Shown piece after piece: positions 1 to 7,879 of a stretch of DNA of 64,000 nucleotides. Under the pieces are notes generated by a model that worked only from the letters and a program-made list of their open reading frames with translations, was not told the origin of the DNA and ran no database searches. The translations under genes were made by a program, and so were the position numbers. The stretch lies in NCBI RefSeq assembly GCF_040256395.1, contig NZ_CP158299.1:464001-528000 (forward strand), written 5' to 3'. Numbering within the stretch: position 1 is the stretch's first letter; each line of letters starts with the position of its first letter. The stretch comes from Deinococcus sonorensis KR-87. GTDB taxonomy: Bacteria; Deinococcota; Deinococci; Deinococcales; Deinococcaceae.

Positions 1-1
1 T

Positions 2-1804
2 GTAGTCGACCTCGGTGCCTGGGGAACTGCCAGCCTGTTCTCTTACGCATTTCGCACTGATATTGTGGGAAACAATATTCCACTGCAGGTCTGGGCTTAT
101 GTGCTGCTAACAGTAATCGTGGCAGCTCTCGTCAACTCTCAATACGCGCTCGACCGGCAAGCGTGGCGGCAAGTGGGCGTGCGCGACTTAGCGATCTTGG
201 CACGCGCTGTAGTTGTCACAACCCTGATCCTGTTTGCGGCCGGCTTCCTGTTGCGCTCCAACCTGAACCTGCCGCGCAGCATCCCAGTGCTGACCGGCGT
301 TCTCGCATTTATCATGCTGGGTGGCCTGCGTCTGTCAATGCGCCTCTGGAATGAGCGCCGGTTGATGCAAACAGTGGACGGCATCAACCAGCAGCGGGTA
401 TTGGTGGTAGGGGCTGGCTCGGCAGGCATCATGATCGTGCGCGAGATGCAGCGGCATCCAGAGGCCGGCCTAATTCCTGTCGGCTTCCTGGACGACGAGC
501 CAGGAAAGGCCCGTCAGCGGATGCTGGGGCTGCCAGTGTTAGGACGTGTGGATGACCTAGTGGCGGTGGTAGAACGTACCAGCGCCCAGGAGATCCTCAT
601 TGCGGTGCCGTCGGCCAGCGGCGACTTCGTGCGGCGGGTAGTCACCCTGGCGGCCGAGGCGAAGGTCCGCCACCGAATCATCCCCGGCGTGTTCGAGATC
701 CTGAGTGGCACCGTGAACATCAATCAGATCCGCGACGTCAATGTCGAGGACCTGCTGCGCCGCCAACCAGTTAAACTGCATACCACTGAGATCGCCGACT
801 ACCTCAAGGACCAAGTGGTACTGGTGACCGGGGCGGGCGGCAGCATCGGCTCGGAACTGGTCCGGCAGCTGATTGCCTACCGGCCGGCCACCCTGCTGCT
901 GTTCGGTCGTGGCGAGAACAGCATCTTCAGCATCCAGCAGGAACTGAACCGCAATTGGCCGGAGATTAAGCACATCGGCCTGATCGGTGACGTTCGCGAC
1001 GAGGCTCGACTGCGGGCTGTGTTCGATACTTACCGCCCACAGGTGGTGTTCCACGCGGCCGCTCATAAGCACGTGCCGCTGATGGAGCAGTCGCCATCCG
1101 AGGCGATCCTGAACAACGTGGTTGGGACCCGCAACGTCGTGCGGTTGTGCCTGGAGTACAGCGTGCGCCGGCTGGTGAACGTCTCCACCGACAAGGCAGT
1201 CAACCCCACCAGCGTGATGGGTGCCTCCAAGCGGGTCGCGGAGATGGTGGTGGCAGCGGGCGCAGCGCGCGCCGGGGAAAATCAGGCCTTCGTGTCGGTC
1301 CGCTTCGGCAATGTGCTCGGCAGCCGCGGCAGCGTGGTCCCCACGTTCATGAACCAGATCCGCGAGGGTGGTCCCATCACGGTGACCCACCCGGAAATGG
1401 TCCGTTACTTCATGACCATCCCGGAAGCGTCGCGGCTGGTGCTCCAGGCGGGTGGACTGGCCGAGAACGGCAAGGTCTACGTGCTGAACATGGGCCAGCC
1501 GGTCAAGATCTCGGACCTGGCACACGACGTGATCCGGCTGAGTGGCGCCCAGAATGTCGACGTGGTCTACAGCGGCATCCGCCCCGGCGAAAAGCTCTAC
1601 GAGGAGCTCCTGACCAGCAGCGAGGGCACCGACAGCACCAGTCATAGCGAGATCTTCAGCGCCAAGCTGCAACAGGTGGACCCGGCGCTGCTCAGCGCTC
1701 ACCTCACCACCCTGCAGCAGTACGCCGCCGAGAACAATGTCGAGGCACTCCGCGCTGAACTCGCCCGTTTGATCCCGGAACACAAATTCGGCGCGGTCCG
1801 GTAA
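2..1804 (+). CDS. nucleoside-diphosphate-sugar epimerase/dehydratase, WbpM/FlaA1/CapD type (5' partial)
   Basis: The frame is open from the first bases of the window, so the gene begins upstream. The visible 600 residues hold the last hydrophobic membrane segments (to about residue 110), a first Rossmann fold with VLVVGAGSAG near residue 133, and a second SDR fold starting with VTGAGGSIGSEL near 273. The STDKAVNPTSVMGASKR stretch near 396 gives the Ser-Met-Lys arrangement typical of the membrane-bound WbpM/CapD group rather than Ser-Tyr-Lys. Family members convert UDP-GlcNAc-type sugars to 4-keto-6-deoxy intermediates for surface polysaccharide. Such genes usually sit at the end of exopolysaccharide clusters, so one probably lies to the left of the window. 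The exact substrate cannot be read from sequence. Confidence 0.93.
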   Translation, partial: VVDLGAWGTASLFSYAFRTDIVGNNIPLQVWAYVLLTVIVAALVNSQYALDRQAWRQVGVRDLAILARAVVVTTLILFAAGFLLRSNLNLPRSIPVLTGVLAFIMLGGLRLSMRLWNERRLMQTVDGINQQRVLVVGAGSAGIMIVREMQRHPEAGLIPVGFLDDEPGKARQRMLGLPVLGRVDDLVAVVERTSAQEILIAVPSASGDFVRRVVTLAAEAKVRHRIIPGVFEILSGTVNINQIRDVNVEDLLRRQPVKLHTTEIADYLKDQVVLVTGAGGSIGSELVRQLIAYRPATLLLFGRGENSIFSIQQELNRNWPEIKHIGLIGDVRDEARLRAVFDTYRPQVVFHAAAHKHVPLMEQSPSEAILNNVVGTRNVVRLCLEYSVRRLVNVSTDKAVNPTSVMGASKRVAEMVVAAGAARAGENQAFVSVRFGNVLGSRGSVVPTFMNQIREGGPITVTHPEMVRYFMTIPEASRLVLQAGGLAENGKVYVLNMGQPVKISDLAHDVIRLSGAQNVDVVYSGIRPGEKLYEELLTSSEGTDSTSHSEIFSAKLQQVDPALLSAHLTTLQQYAAENNVEALRAELARLIPEHKFGAVR

Positions 1805-1835
1805 TCGCAGTTCCGCGCCGATCAAAGGTTTGAAT

Positions 1836-1988
1836 TTAGAGGTCGCAGCCCATCGCTCTCAGCATGTCATCGAAGTCCACTGGACGCGACACGCGCGTGG
1901 GCGCGGGCAGGGCACGCGGAGACGGAGCGACCGGCTGCGTCTGCGACACCGGAAAGACCCGACGGAACCACTGCGTGATGATGGCCAT
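1836..1988 (-). CDS. small hypothetical ORF (50 aa)
   Basis: A 50-codon frame starts ATG-GCC-ATC-ATC and ends in MLRAMGCDL. It is proline-rich in the middle with an acidic PVDFDDML segment near the end. It lies between the dehydratase and the kinase relic, on the opposite strand to the dehydratase. No clear ribosome-binding site is visible, and an in-frame stop lies two codons upstream of the ATG. I do not recognise it. It may be real, a C-terminal remnant of a lost gene, or chance. Confidence 0.25.
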   Translation of the reverse strand: MAIITQWFRRVFPVSQTQPVAPSPRALPAPTRVSRPVDFDDMLRAMGCDL

Positions 1989-2092
1989 ACATCAGTATGC
2001 GAACTTTTCGACATTGATGTATGTGAACGAGATAAATGCCATGAGGACATGCGGGGCAGTCAGGCAAGCAGCCCTCCTCCCCTCGATGGACA

Positions 2093-2377
2093 TCAGACCG
2101 CATCGGTCCCACCGCCACCGACCGGCTCCACGTCGAGGGGACGCTCTCGGTCCGAGCGCGCGAAACTGATGCTGTCTTTCAGCTTGAGCAGCTCGCCGCA
2201 CATGTCCATCATGACCTTCTTGCTCAGGTCGCCAGTCGCCACAGCCGTCGTAACAAAGGCGATGTCCCGCACCTGGCCGGTCAGAGTACCGGCCATAAAG
2301 TTCGCGTCGTCGGTGAGGTCCTTCCACGAGCCGGCAACGTCCCGCACGTCCGCCTGACCACCCAGCTTGCCTCTTCC
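2093..2377 (-). pseudogene. remnant of HAMP-repeat kinase fused to the tail of a PAS histidine kinase
   Basis: Reading leftwards, the frame begins abruptly at GKLGGQADV after an in-frame TAG. It continues as one HAMP repeat ([15 protein letters not shown], then [16 protein letters not shown] and [10 protein letters not shown]) and switches directly to [16 protein letters not shown]. The first part matches the fourth HAMP repeat of the 1634-aa kinase at 21778-26682; the last part matches the C-terminus of the neighbouring kinase at 20062-21708 (SFALPDRERPLELEPV). The parent was therefore a similar two-gene locus in the same order, collapsed by a roughly 5-kb internal deletion. Everything upstream of the repeat is missing, as are the catalytic domains. 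Substitutions such as KKITVD to KKVMMD fit relaxed selection. Confidence 0.85.
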
Positions 2378-2399
2378 CTATGCCTCCGTGATCCCCAGC

Positions 2400-3866
2400 T
2401 CAGTACATCTGAAAGGTGTCGACCGAAGGGAGCCGCAGCAGCTGCACGTCCAGCAGCGTCGTGCGGTGCGGTTCCAGCCAGCGCTGCAGGGTGGCGCTGT
2501 CCAGTCGCAGGCGCAGCGGCACCACCACCACCCGGCCTCCTGGCCCGGTGGGCGCATCCAGTTCCAGGTCCACGCCGTTCACCTCCGGCAGCGCCGCCAC
2601 CCATTCGCCAGTCCGCGAATCATGACGGTGCGTTCGCAGATAGCACGTGAGAGTGTTCGGTGCCCCGGAGTTCACGTGCACGTCCTCGAACAGGTCATTG
2701 ATCAGCTGCCGCGGCTGGCCGTTACCCCCAAACGAATTGACGTGCAGCGCGCAGCCGGGCAGTGGGCGGCCCAGCTGGTCCCAGGTGCGCACGATCAGCT
2801 GGGCATGCGGGTCATGCTGCGTGGCGGCAGGGTGCTGGACCTGGCCCAGTGGGCCATGCTCCGTCCCGCCCAGCGCGGCATACGTCTGCGCACTCACCGC
2901 TTCAAACTGACTCACCAGCGCGTCCACTTCAGCGGGGCTGGCCTTCAGCACGGCCGCGACCTGCCGCAGCACAGTTGCCTGGGGCCGCGTCCCCGTCAGG
3001 ATGCCGGTCTCCGGGCCGATGTGCGCACAGTCCGGCAGCAGAGCGAACGGCACCACCGCGCGCCCATCGTGGCCCGGCTGGGACTCGCGCCGCACCACGT
3101 AGTACGGCTCGGGTGGCGCCGGCACCGGCTGACCCGGCAGTGCCGTGGCCGTCTCCCCCACGTACCGGGCCACCTGCGCCCAGTCCAGCCGGTCCGGGGG
3201 ACTGGCCGGGCCCACCTGCACGTGAATGACGTTGGGGTTGCTGGCCGCCACGCGCACCACCCCGTCCGACCCGGCCTCGCGACCGGCGCGGAACGGCAGC
3301 GCGGCCCAGCCGGGCGGCAGCGCGCTGCCCATCAGGCTGGCTTCGAGCACCCCATAGTCCCGCAGCAGGTCCTGTCCCGGCGCCAGGAAGTGCAGGTGCA
3401 GGTCCAGCGCCCAGGGGGAGCCGAGTTCCAGCGCTGACAGCACCCCGAGGCCCCGCTCGGCGCTGCCCTGGCCGATCAGGTGCAGCCAGCGGGCCAGCTG
3501 ACTGCGGCCCAGGTGAGCCCAGCCGCTCCCCCACTGCGCGCCGGCGAGGTGAATCAGCCGCCGCAACGGCGAGGGCCGCTCGCCCCGGCGGCGCACCCAG
3601 TTGCGCAGGACCAGCGCGCCGGTGCTGTGGGTCAGGGCGTTGAAGCCGCCCTTTAGCAGCTCGGGCCGCGCCGCCAGCGCCCGGTCGAGGGCCAGCGTCA
3701 CGTCTTCCAGATCCACGTGATCGTCCAGGGTGACGTAGCGGCCCAGGTTGATGTCGAGCAGCGGCAGCCCGCGCAGCGCCTGCGGCAGCGTCCCGTAGAT
3801 GTGCGCCGCCTCACCGGCCCGCCCTTCGGCCGAGAAGCCGTGCACCAGCACCAGCGGCTCAGTCAC
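2400..3866 (-). CDS. alpha/beta-hydrolase, lipase-like, C-terminal beta-rich domain
   Basis: The 488-residue protein opens directly with an alpha/beta-hydrolase strand and oxyanion loop, PLVLVHGFSAEG (residues 4-15). The nucleophile elbow is ALTHSTGALV with Ser81 in a THSTG context, as in many lipases. A GSDGVVRVAAS stretch at 199-209 looks like the acid loop with Asp201. The catalytic His is not certain. Residues about 375-488 form a separate beta-rich region. There is no signal peptide, so the enzyme is probably cytoplasmic. It starts 4 bases after the end of the CHAT protease gene on the same strand, so the two are almost certainly co-transcribed and perhaps translationally coupled. An attractive inference is that this hydrolase is a target or effector of the protease. 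Substrate unknown. Confidence 0.85.
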   Translation of the reverse strand: MTEPLVLVHGFSAEGRAGEAAHIYGTLPQALRGLPLLDINLGRYVTLDDHVDLEDVTLALDRALAARPELLKGGFNALTHSTGALVLRNWVRRRGERPSPLRRLIHLAGAQWGSGWAHLGRSQLARWLHLIGQGSAERGLGVLSALELGSPWALDLHLHFLAPGQDLLRDYGVLEASLMGSALPPGWAALPFRAGREAGSDGVVRVAASNPNVIHVQVGPASPPDRLDWAQVARYVGETATALPGQPVPAPPEPYYVVRRESQPGHDGRAVVPFALLPDCAHIGPETGILTGTRPQATVLRQVAAVLKASPAEVDALVSQFEAVSAQTYAALGGTEHGPLGQVQHPAATQHDPHAQLIVRTWDQLGRPLPGCALHVNSFGGNGQPRQLINDLFEDVHVNSGAPNTLTCYLRTHRHDSRTGEWVAALPEVNGVDLELDAPTGPGGRVVVVPLRLRLDSATLQRWLEPHRTTLLDVQLLRLPSVDTFQMY

Positions 3867-3870
3867 CCGA

Positions 3871-6327
3871 TCACCGTCCGCTCAGCAGGAACGCGGCCCA
3901 GTCGCGCGGCGGGAGGCCCTGGCGCATCAGGTCCAACTTCGCCTGCCGCAGCGCCTCAGCCGGTTCGCTGCCGCCGGTGTAGCGGCGGTAGAAGCCGGCC
4001 ATCAGCTGCCCGGTCTCGGCGTCCGGCACCCGCCACTGACTGAGGATGATCCGCCGGGCCCCGGCGGTCAGGAACGCCTGGTTGAGCCCGGCCACCCCCT
4101 CCCCCGCCACCGCGTCGCCCAGCGCGGTCTCGCAGGCGGACAGCACCACCAGCTGGGTGCCGTCCAGCGACAGACCCGCCAGCTGCAGCCCTGAGAGCAG
4201 GCCATCACCCGGACGGCCGTTGACGGTCTGCTGCGCGCCCTCCAGGGCCAGGCCCACCCGCAGCAGCGGATTGGGCAGCTGACGGCGCTGCTGGTCCGTG
4301 CCAAGAAAGAAGCCGTGGGTGCCCACGTGCAGCACCGACGGCGAGCGCAGTTCGAACAGGTGGGCGCTGCTGGCGGCCTGGCCCAGGTAGGTTCGGGTGG
4401 TGGTGCCCAGCAACCGGGCCACCGTTCTGGCCTCAGTCTCCGTGCCCGGCAGCGCTGGGAAGACCGTGCCGCGCAGCAGCCGCGCCAGGGTGGGCAGCGC
4501 GGCCCGTGGCCCCGGCACCCCGGTGGCGGGCGGCGGGTCCACGCCCCTGGAGGCCGCCGACTCCGGCGCCGCCTCGTCCGCGAAGGCCGGATTGCCGAAC
4601 ACCGCCGGCGGACTGAGCGGCACGGTGTCGGCGGCCCGGCGCAGGCGCAGCAGGTCGCGGCCACTCGGGACGTAGCGGATCACGAAGCGTTCCAGAAGCG
4701 CCTGGTGGCCGTCCGAGAGCAGTTCGAACGGCAGGAAGTTCAGTGGGCCGTCCGGCGACACGACCAGCGCGTGGGCGCCGGCGAGCGACGCTTCCAGCGG
4801 CCGCAGCAACTGGTCGTAGAAGAAGGTGGTCTGCGGCTGCAGCGCCGCCAGGGAGGCGCCGCCCTCCGCACCGCGCCGCAGGGCCTCAAACTGCGGGGCC
4901 AGCCGCCCCGCGACTGGCAGCCACTGCACGTCCAACCGGCCGTCCCAGCGGTAAGCGTAGGCAAAGAGGTTGTTGTCGGACCACACGTAATCCAGGTACA
5001 CCTCGCCCGGCTGCAGCACCGCCTGCAGGTCCTGTGCCTCGATCCTGCCCGGCAGCAGCAGGTCCTGAAAGCGGCCCAGCTGCCCCGACAGCTGTGCCTC
5101 CAGCGCGGAGAGTTCGGTGCGCAGCCCGGCCACCCGTGTCAGGCTCGCGGTCGCCTCTGCCGCACTGAGCGGCTGCACCGTGGACACGGCCGCCAGCTCC
5201 CGGCGCAGCGCCAGGTACCGCTCGACCTGCGCGCGCAACTGGGGGTCGGCCCGGCCCAGCAGCGCCGACAGCCCGTTCTCCAGCGCGAAGGCCGACCCCT
5301 TGTACGTGAGCCAGGTGCTGAAGGCGTCCTCGATCAGCGGCCGGCTGCCGGCCTCATCCGCCATCCGGTCGATGAACACCGTCTCGAAGTAGTGCTCCAG
5401 CTCGCTGCGGAGCTGCTGGTTGTAGCGGACCTTGCCGTCGGTGTCGAGCGTCTGGAAGGCCGCCTGCTGGTTGGCCAGAAAGGCCCCAATGTATAAGCGG
5501 TCATAGGCCAGTGACTTCCCGAAGTCGCTGACGCTGGACTGGCGGTACGTCTGGGCCAGGGCGGCGTAGATGCGCGCTGCGAACGGATGGTCTGGCCCGT
5601 AGCTGCGCTGGTACCCGGCCAGCGCCGCCGCGTACAGTGGCAGCGCCTCGCTGAAGCGCCGGGCCCGCGCGAAGACGTTCGCCAGGTCCTCGTCGAGCGG
5701 GGCCAGTTCCGGCGCGTCCAGTCCCAGGGCCGCCCGGTACACGCTCAGGCTGCGCTGCAGCAGCGGCAGGGCCACCGCGTCGTCCGAGCGCTGCACCGCC
5801 AGGCGACCGCGCTGCTGCAGCACCCAGGCGGTGTTCTCGGTGCCCTGCGGCACCAGCCGGTCCAGCCGCTCCAGCGCCTGCCGGAACGCCGCGTCGGCCG
5901 CGTCCAGCTGGCCCAGGTCGCGCTGCGCCACGCCGATGTACGCGACCAGCAGGGCGCTGTCGAGCGACGCCGCGCCGATCACGCGCTCCAGCACCGCCTG
6001 CTCCTGCTGAAACGCCTGCAGCGCCTCGGCCGGCTGACCCAGCTGCTCGTCGGTCCAGCCGATCCAGGTGAGCAACTGCAGCGTCTCCACAGACTCGGCG
6101 CCCAGGCGCGCGGCCCGCGCGGCGTACGCGGCCTGGAACGCCTTTAACGCCGACGGGAAGTCGCTCTGCTGGTACGCGGCGACCGCTTGCGCCGCCTGCA
6201 GCACGTCCGAAGGCACGTCCGCGCTGCCCTGTGCGGCGACCGGGCGCACCGCGCTGCCGGCCCACAGCAGCAGCGCCAGGGCCGCTGCCCCGCCGCGCGC
6301 CCGCACGCCGCGCCACATCCTGGTCAT
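3871..6327 (-). CDS. TPR-CHAT domain protein (caspase-like cysteine protease)
   Basis: I place the start at the ATG giving MTRMWRGVRARGG (818 aa), because it is followed by a basic stretch and a hydrophobic segment ending VRPVAAQG, a likely signal peptide or anchor; a longer in-frame start exists 39 bases upstream. Residues about 25-340 are helical repeats of TPR type. Residues about 420-818 form a CHAT domain: His671 in HVGTHGFF and Cys732 in VLSACETALGD are the expected caspase-type dyad, followed by the family motif LTAGARRIILSQW. CHAT proteases act in bacterial regulated proteolysis and cell-death systems, usually with a dedicated substrate nearby. Here the lipase-like gene follows after 4 bases and a CHASE2 sensor gene is divergent. 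An exported protease would be unusual for a cytoplasmic partner. Confidence 0.92.
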   Translation of the reverse strand: MTRMWRGVRARGGAAALALLLWAGSAVRPVAAQGSADVPSDVLQAAQAVAAYQQSDFPSALKAFQAAYAARAARLGAESVETLQLLTWIGWTDEQLGQPAEALQAFQQEQAVLERVIGAASLDSALLVAYIGVAQRDLGQLDAADAAFRQALERLDRLVPQGTENTAWVLQQRGRLAVQRSDDAVALPLLQRSLSVYRAALGLDAPELAPLDEDLANVFARARRFSEALPLYAAALAGYQRSYGPDHPFAARIYAALAQTYRQSSVSDFGKSLAYDRLYIGAFLANQQAAFQTLDTDGKVRYNQQLRSELEHYFETVFIDRMADEAGSRPLIEDAFSTWLTYKGSAFALENGLSALLGRADPQLRAQVERYLALRRELAAVSTVQPLSAAEATASLTRVAGLRTELSALEAQLSGQLGRFQDLLLPGRIEAQDLQAVLQPGEVYLDYVWSDNNLFAYAYRWDGRLDVQWLPVAGRLAPQFEALRRGAEGGASLAALQPQTTFFYDQLLRPLEASLAGAHALVVSPDGPLNFLPFELLSDGHQALLERFVIRYVPSGRDLLRLRRAADTVPLSPPAVFGNPAFADEAAPESAASRGVDPPPATGVPGPRAALPTLARLLRGTVFPALPGTETEARTVARLLGTTTRTYLGQAASSAHLFELRSPSVLHVGTHGFFLGTDQQRRQLPNPLLRVGLALEGAQQTVNGRPGDGLLSGLQLAGLSLDGTQLVVLSACETALGDAVAGEGVAGLNQAFLTAGARRIILSQWRVPDAETGQLMAGFYRRYTGGSEPAEALRQAKLDLMRQGLPPRDWAAFLLSGR

Positions 6328-6394
6328 GATGCCCGCAGCATACCGGTCGCCCACCGGCCCCGTCACCCGCTTGAACCGCGCCGACCCTCACAGT

Positions 6395-6410
6395 AGGATG
6401 AGCTCATCCT
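6395..6410. promoter_or_regulatory. perfect 16-bp palindrome between divergent CHAT and CHASE2 genes
   Basis: AGGATGAGCTCATCCT reads the same on both strands and lies in the only space from which both the leftward protease-lipase pair and the rightward sensor genes can be transcribed. Its left edge overlaps a -10-like TAGGAT at 6394-6399. It is a good candidate for an operator that co-regulates both directions; no regulator gene is identified. Confidence 0.5.
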
Positions 6411-6441
6411 GAGAAGTGCCCTGTGGAGGTCCGGCCGCCGC

Positions 6442-6555
6442 ATGAAGCTCCTGCCTTCCGTCCTGTATCCCTGTCGTGTGGCGCGGCGTCGCTCCAGTAC
6501 CGCGCGGTTCCAGCGGGCCCCGAACGCCGCCCGCTGGAACTGCCCGCCCAGATGA
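6442..6555 (+). CDS. possible 37-aa leader ORF coupled to the CHASE2 gene
   Basis: A short frame starts at an ATG preceded by GGAGGT at 6425-6430. It encodes a very basic 37-residue peptide beginning MKLLPSVLYPCRVARRR. Its TGA stop overlaps the ATG of the CHASE2 gene as ATGA, the classic arrangement for translational coupling, and the CHASE2 ATG has no convincing ribosome-binding site of its own. The alternative is that CHASE2 starts at the in-frame GTG at 6423, in which case this frame is spurious. Confidence 0.3.
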   Translation: MKLLPSVLYPCRVARRRSSTARFQRAPNAARWNCPPR

Positions 6556-7862
6556 CCTCGCCTCAGCCCCCTCGCTGGCGCCCGTCGCCCCAGACACTCC
6601 AGGTGCTGCGCGAAAGCGGCCTGGCGGTGCTGGTGTTCTTGTTGCTGTCCTGGGCCGCCACCGAGGGCCGGCTCGGGTGGTTCTCCGACACCCTGGCCGA
6701 CGCGCAGGACAAGGCGTACGACGTGCTGGCCGGCTTCGAGTACCAGTTCGCGAGTCCGGTGGCTCCGCCGCCTGGCACCCCGAGGGTGGTGTTCGTGGAC
6801 ATCGACCAGGCCACGGTGAACACCTACAACCCCGGCCCGTACCTGTTTCACCGCGGCCTGCTGGCCCGCCTGGTGGAGCGGCTCGGCGCCGCGCAGCCGC
6901 GGGCCCTCTACCTGGACCTGAACCTCAGCGTGGCCAGCCAGGAACCGGACCTCCAGCGCACCGGCGCTGCACGTTTTCCCCGCTCGGCCGGGGATCAGGC
7001 GCTCCTGCGGGTGCTCACCACCCCCCGGCGCTTTCCGGTGCTGCTGTCGCAGCCGCAGCTGTTCGGCGAGCCGGTGCGCGCGCTGCCGGGGTCGCTGTGC
7101 TGGGTGCGGCCGGACGTGATCACCGACCGCGGCGACACGGTGCGCCGGATTCCCCGCCGCGTGCCGCCGGGCCCCTCCCCGGCCGCCGAGGCGCTGGCGC
7201 TGGCCGCCACGCCGCAGGGCTTCCACTGCCAGGCGTCACAGGCAGAGCCGCTCGCGGCGCCGCCCAGCAACGTGTACCGCTCGGAGCTGTACGGCGAACC
7301 GGTCCTCTTTCACCGCGTGCCATCCGCCGACAGCGCCGACTACGGCTGGCCGGGCCTGAGCGTGGTGCGGGCCGGTGACCTGCTGGACGCCGATCCGGTG
7401 CAGCTGGAACCGGGCGCGGTGGTGGTGGTGGGCCGCACCGACCGCGCCAGCCAGGACCAGCACGCCAGCGCCGTGGGCCAGCTGCCGGGCATCACGCTGC
7501 ACCTCGACGCGCTGATGACCCTGCTCACCTACCACCACACCCTCCAGCCGGTGCCGCCGCTGCTCGCGGCGCTGGCGGCGTTCCTGGCGATGCTGGTGGC
7601 GATGCTCGCCGCGCCGCTCCTCAGCGGCCTGCTGGCCCGCGCGCTGCAGCGCCTGGGCCTGCCGCGCGGCTGGAGCGTGGCGTTCGAGCACCCGCTGATG
7701 TGGGCGCTGCTGTTCCTGACCGCCTTTCTCGCGTACCGCTCCCTGGGGCGGTTCCTGGATTACGCCCTGCCGATCCTGAGCCTGGAACTCAGCCGGCTGG
7801 CGCTTCACCGCCAGACCGGGAAACTCGTGACCAAAACCCTCAAACTGGCGAAGCTGCTGTGA
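6552..7862 (+). CDS. CHASE2 domain membrane sensor protein
   Basis: With the ATG at 6552 the protein is 436 aa; an in-frame GTG at 6423 would add 43 residues of poor-quality sequence. One hydrophobic helix (AVLVFLLLSWAA, about residues 25-37) precedes a large domain with CHASE2 hallmarks: FSDTLADAQDKAYDVL, then VVFVDIDQATV and a later PGAVVVVGRTD strand and PGITLHLDALMTLL. Two to three C-terminal helices follow (about residues 315-415). There is no kinase, cyclase or CHAT output domain on the same chain. In other bacteria CHASE2 is often fused to CHAT; here the two are separate, divergently transcribed genes. CHASE2 is a presumed extracytoplasmic sensor, so this protein may report envelope state to the CHAT protease (inference). 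Confidence 0.82.
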   Translation: MTSPQPPRWRPSPQTLQVLRESGLAVLVFLLLSWAATEGRLGWFSDTLADAQDKAYDVLAGFEYQFASPVAPPPGTPRVVFVDIDQATVNTYNPGPYLFHRGLLARLVERLGAAQPRALYLDLNLSVASQEPDLQRTGAARFPRSAGDQALLRVLTTPRRFPVLLSQPQLFGEPVRALPGSLCWVRPDVITDRGDTVRRIPRRVPPGPSPAAEALALAATPQGFHCQASQAEPLAAPPSNVYRSELYGEPVLFHRVPSADSADYGWPGLSVVRAGDLLDADPVQLEPGAVVVVGRTDRASQDQHASAVGQLPGITLHLDALMTLLTYHHTLQPVPPLLAALAAFLAMLVAMLAAPLLSGLLARALQRLGLPRGWSVAFEHPLMWALLFLTAFLAYRSLGRFLDYALPILSLELSRLALHRQTGKLVTKTLKLAKLL

Positions 7863-7879
7863 GCGGCGAAGGAGTGTGG

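Noticed and set aside
557..1825. 422-codon reverse frame opposite the dehydratase
   Set aside because: Shadow of the strand-opposite coding sequence; composition biased to His/Gln/Val/Leu and no motif.
2367..3437. 356-codon forward frame over the lipase
   Set aside because: Antisense shadow of a protein with clear hydrolase motifs.
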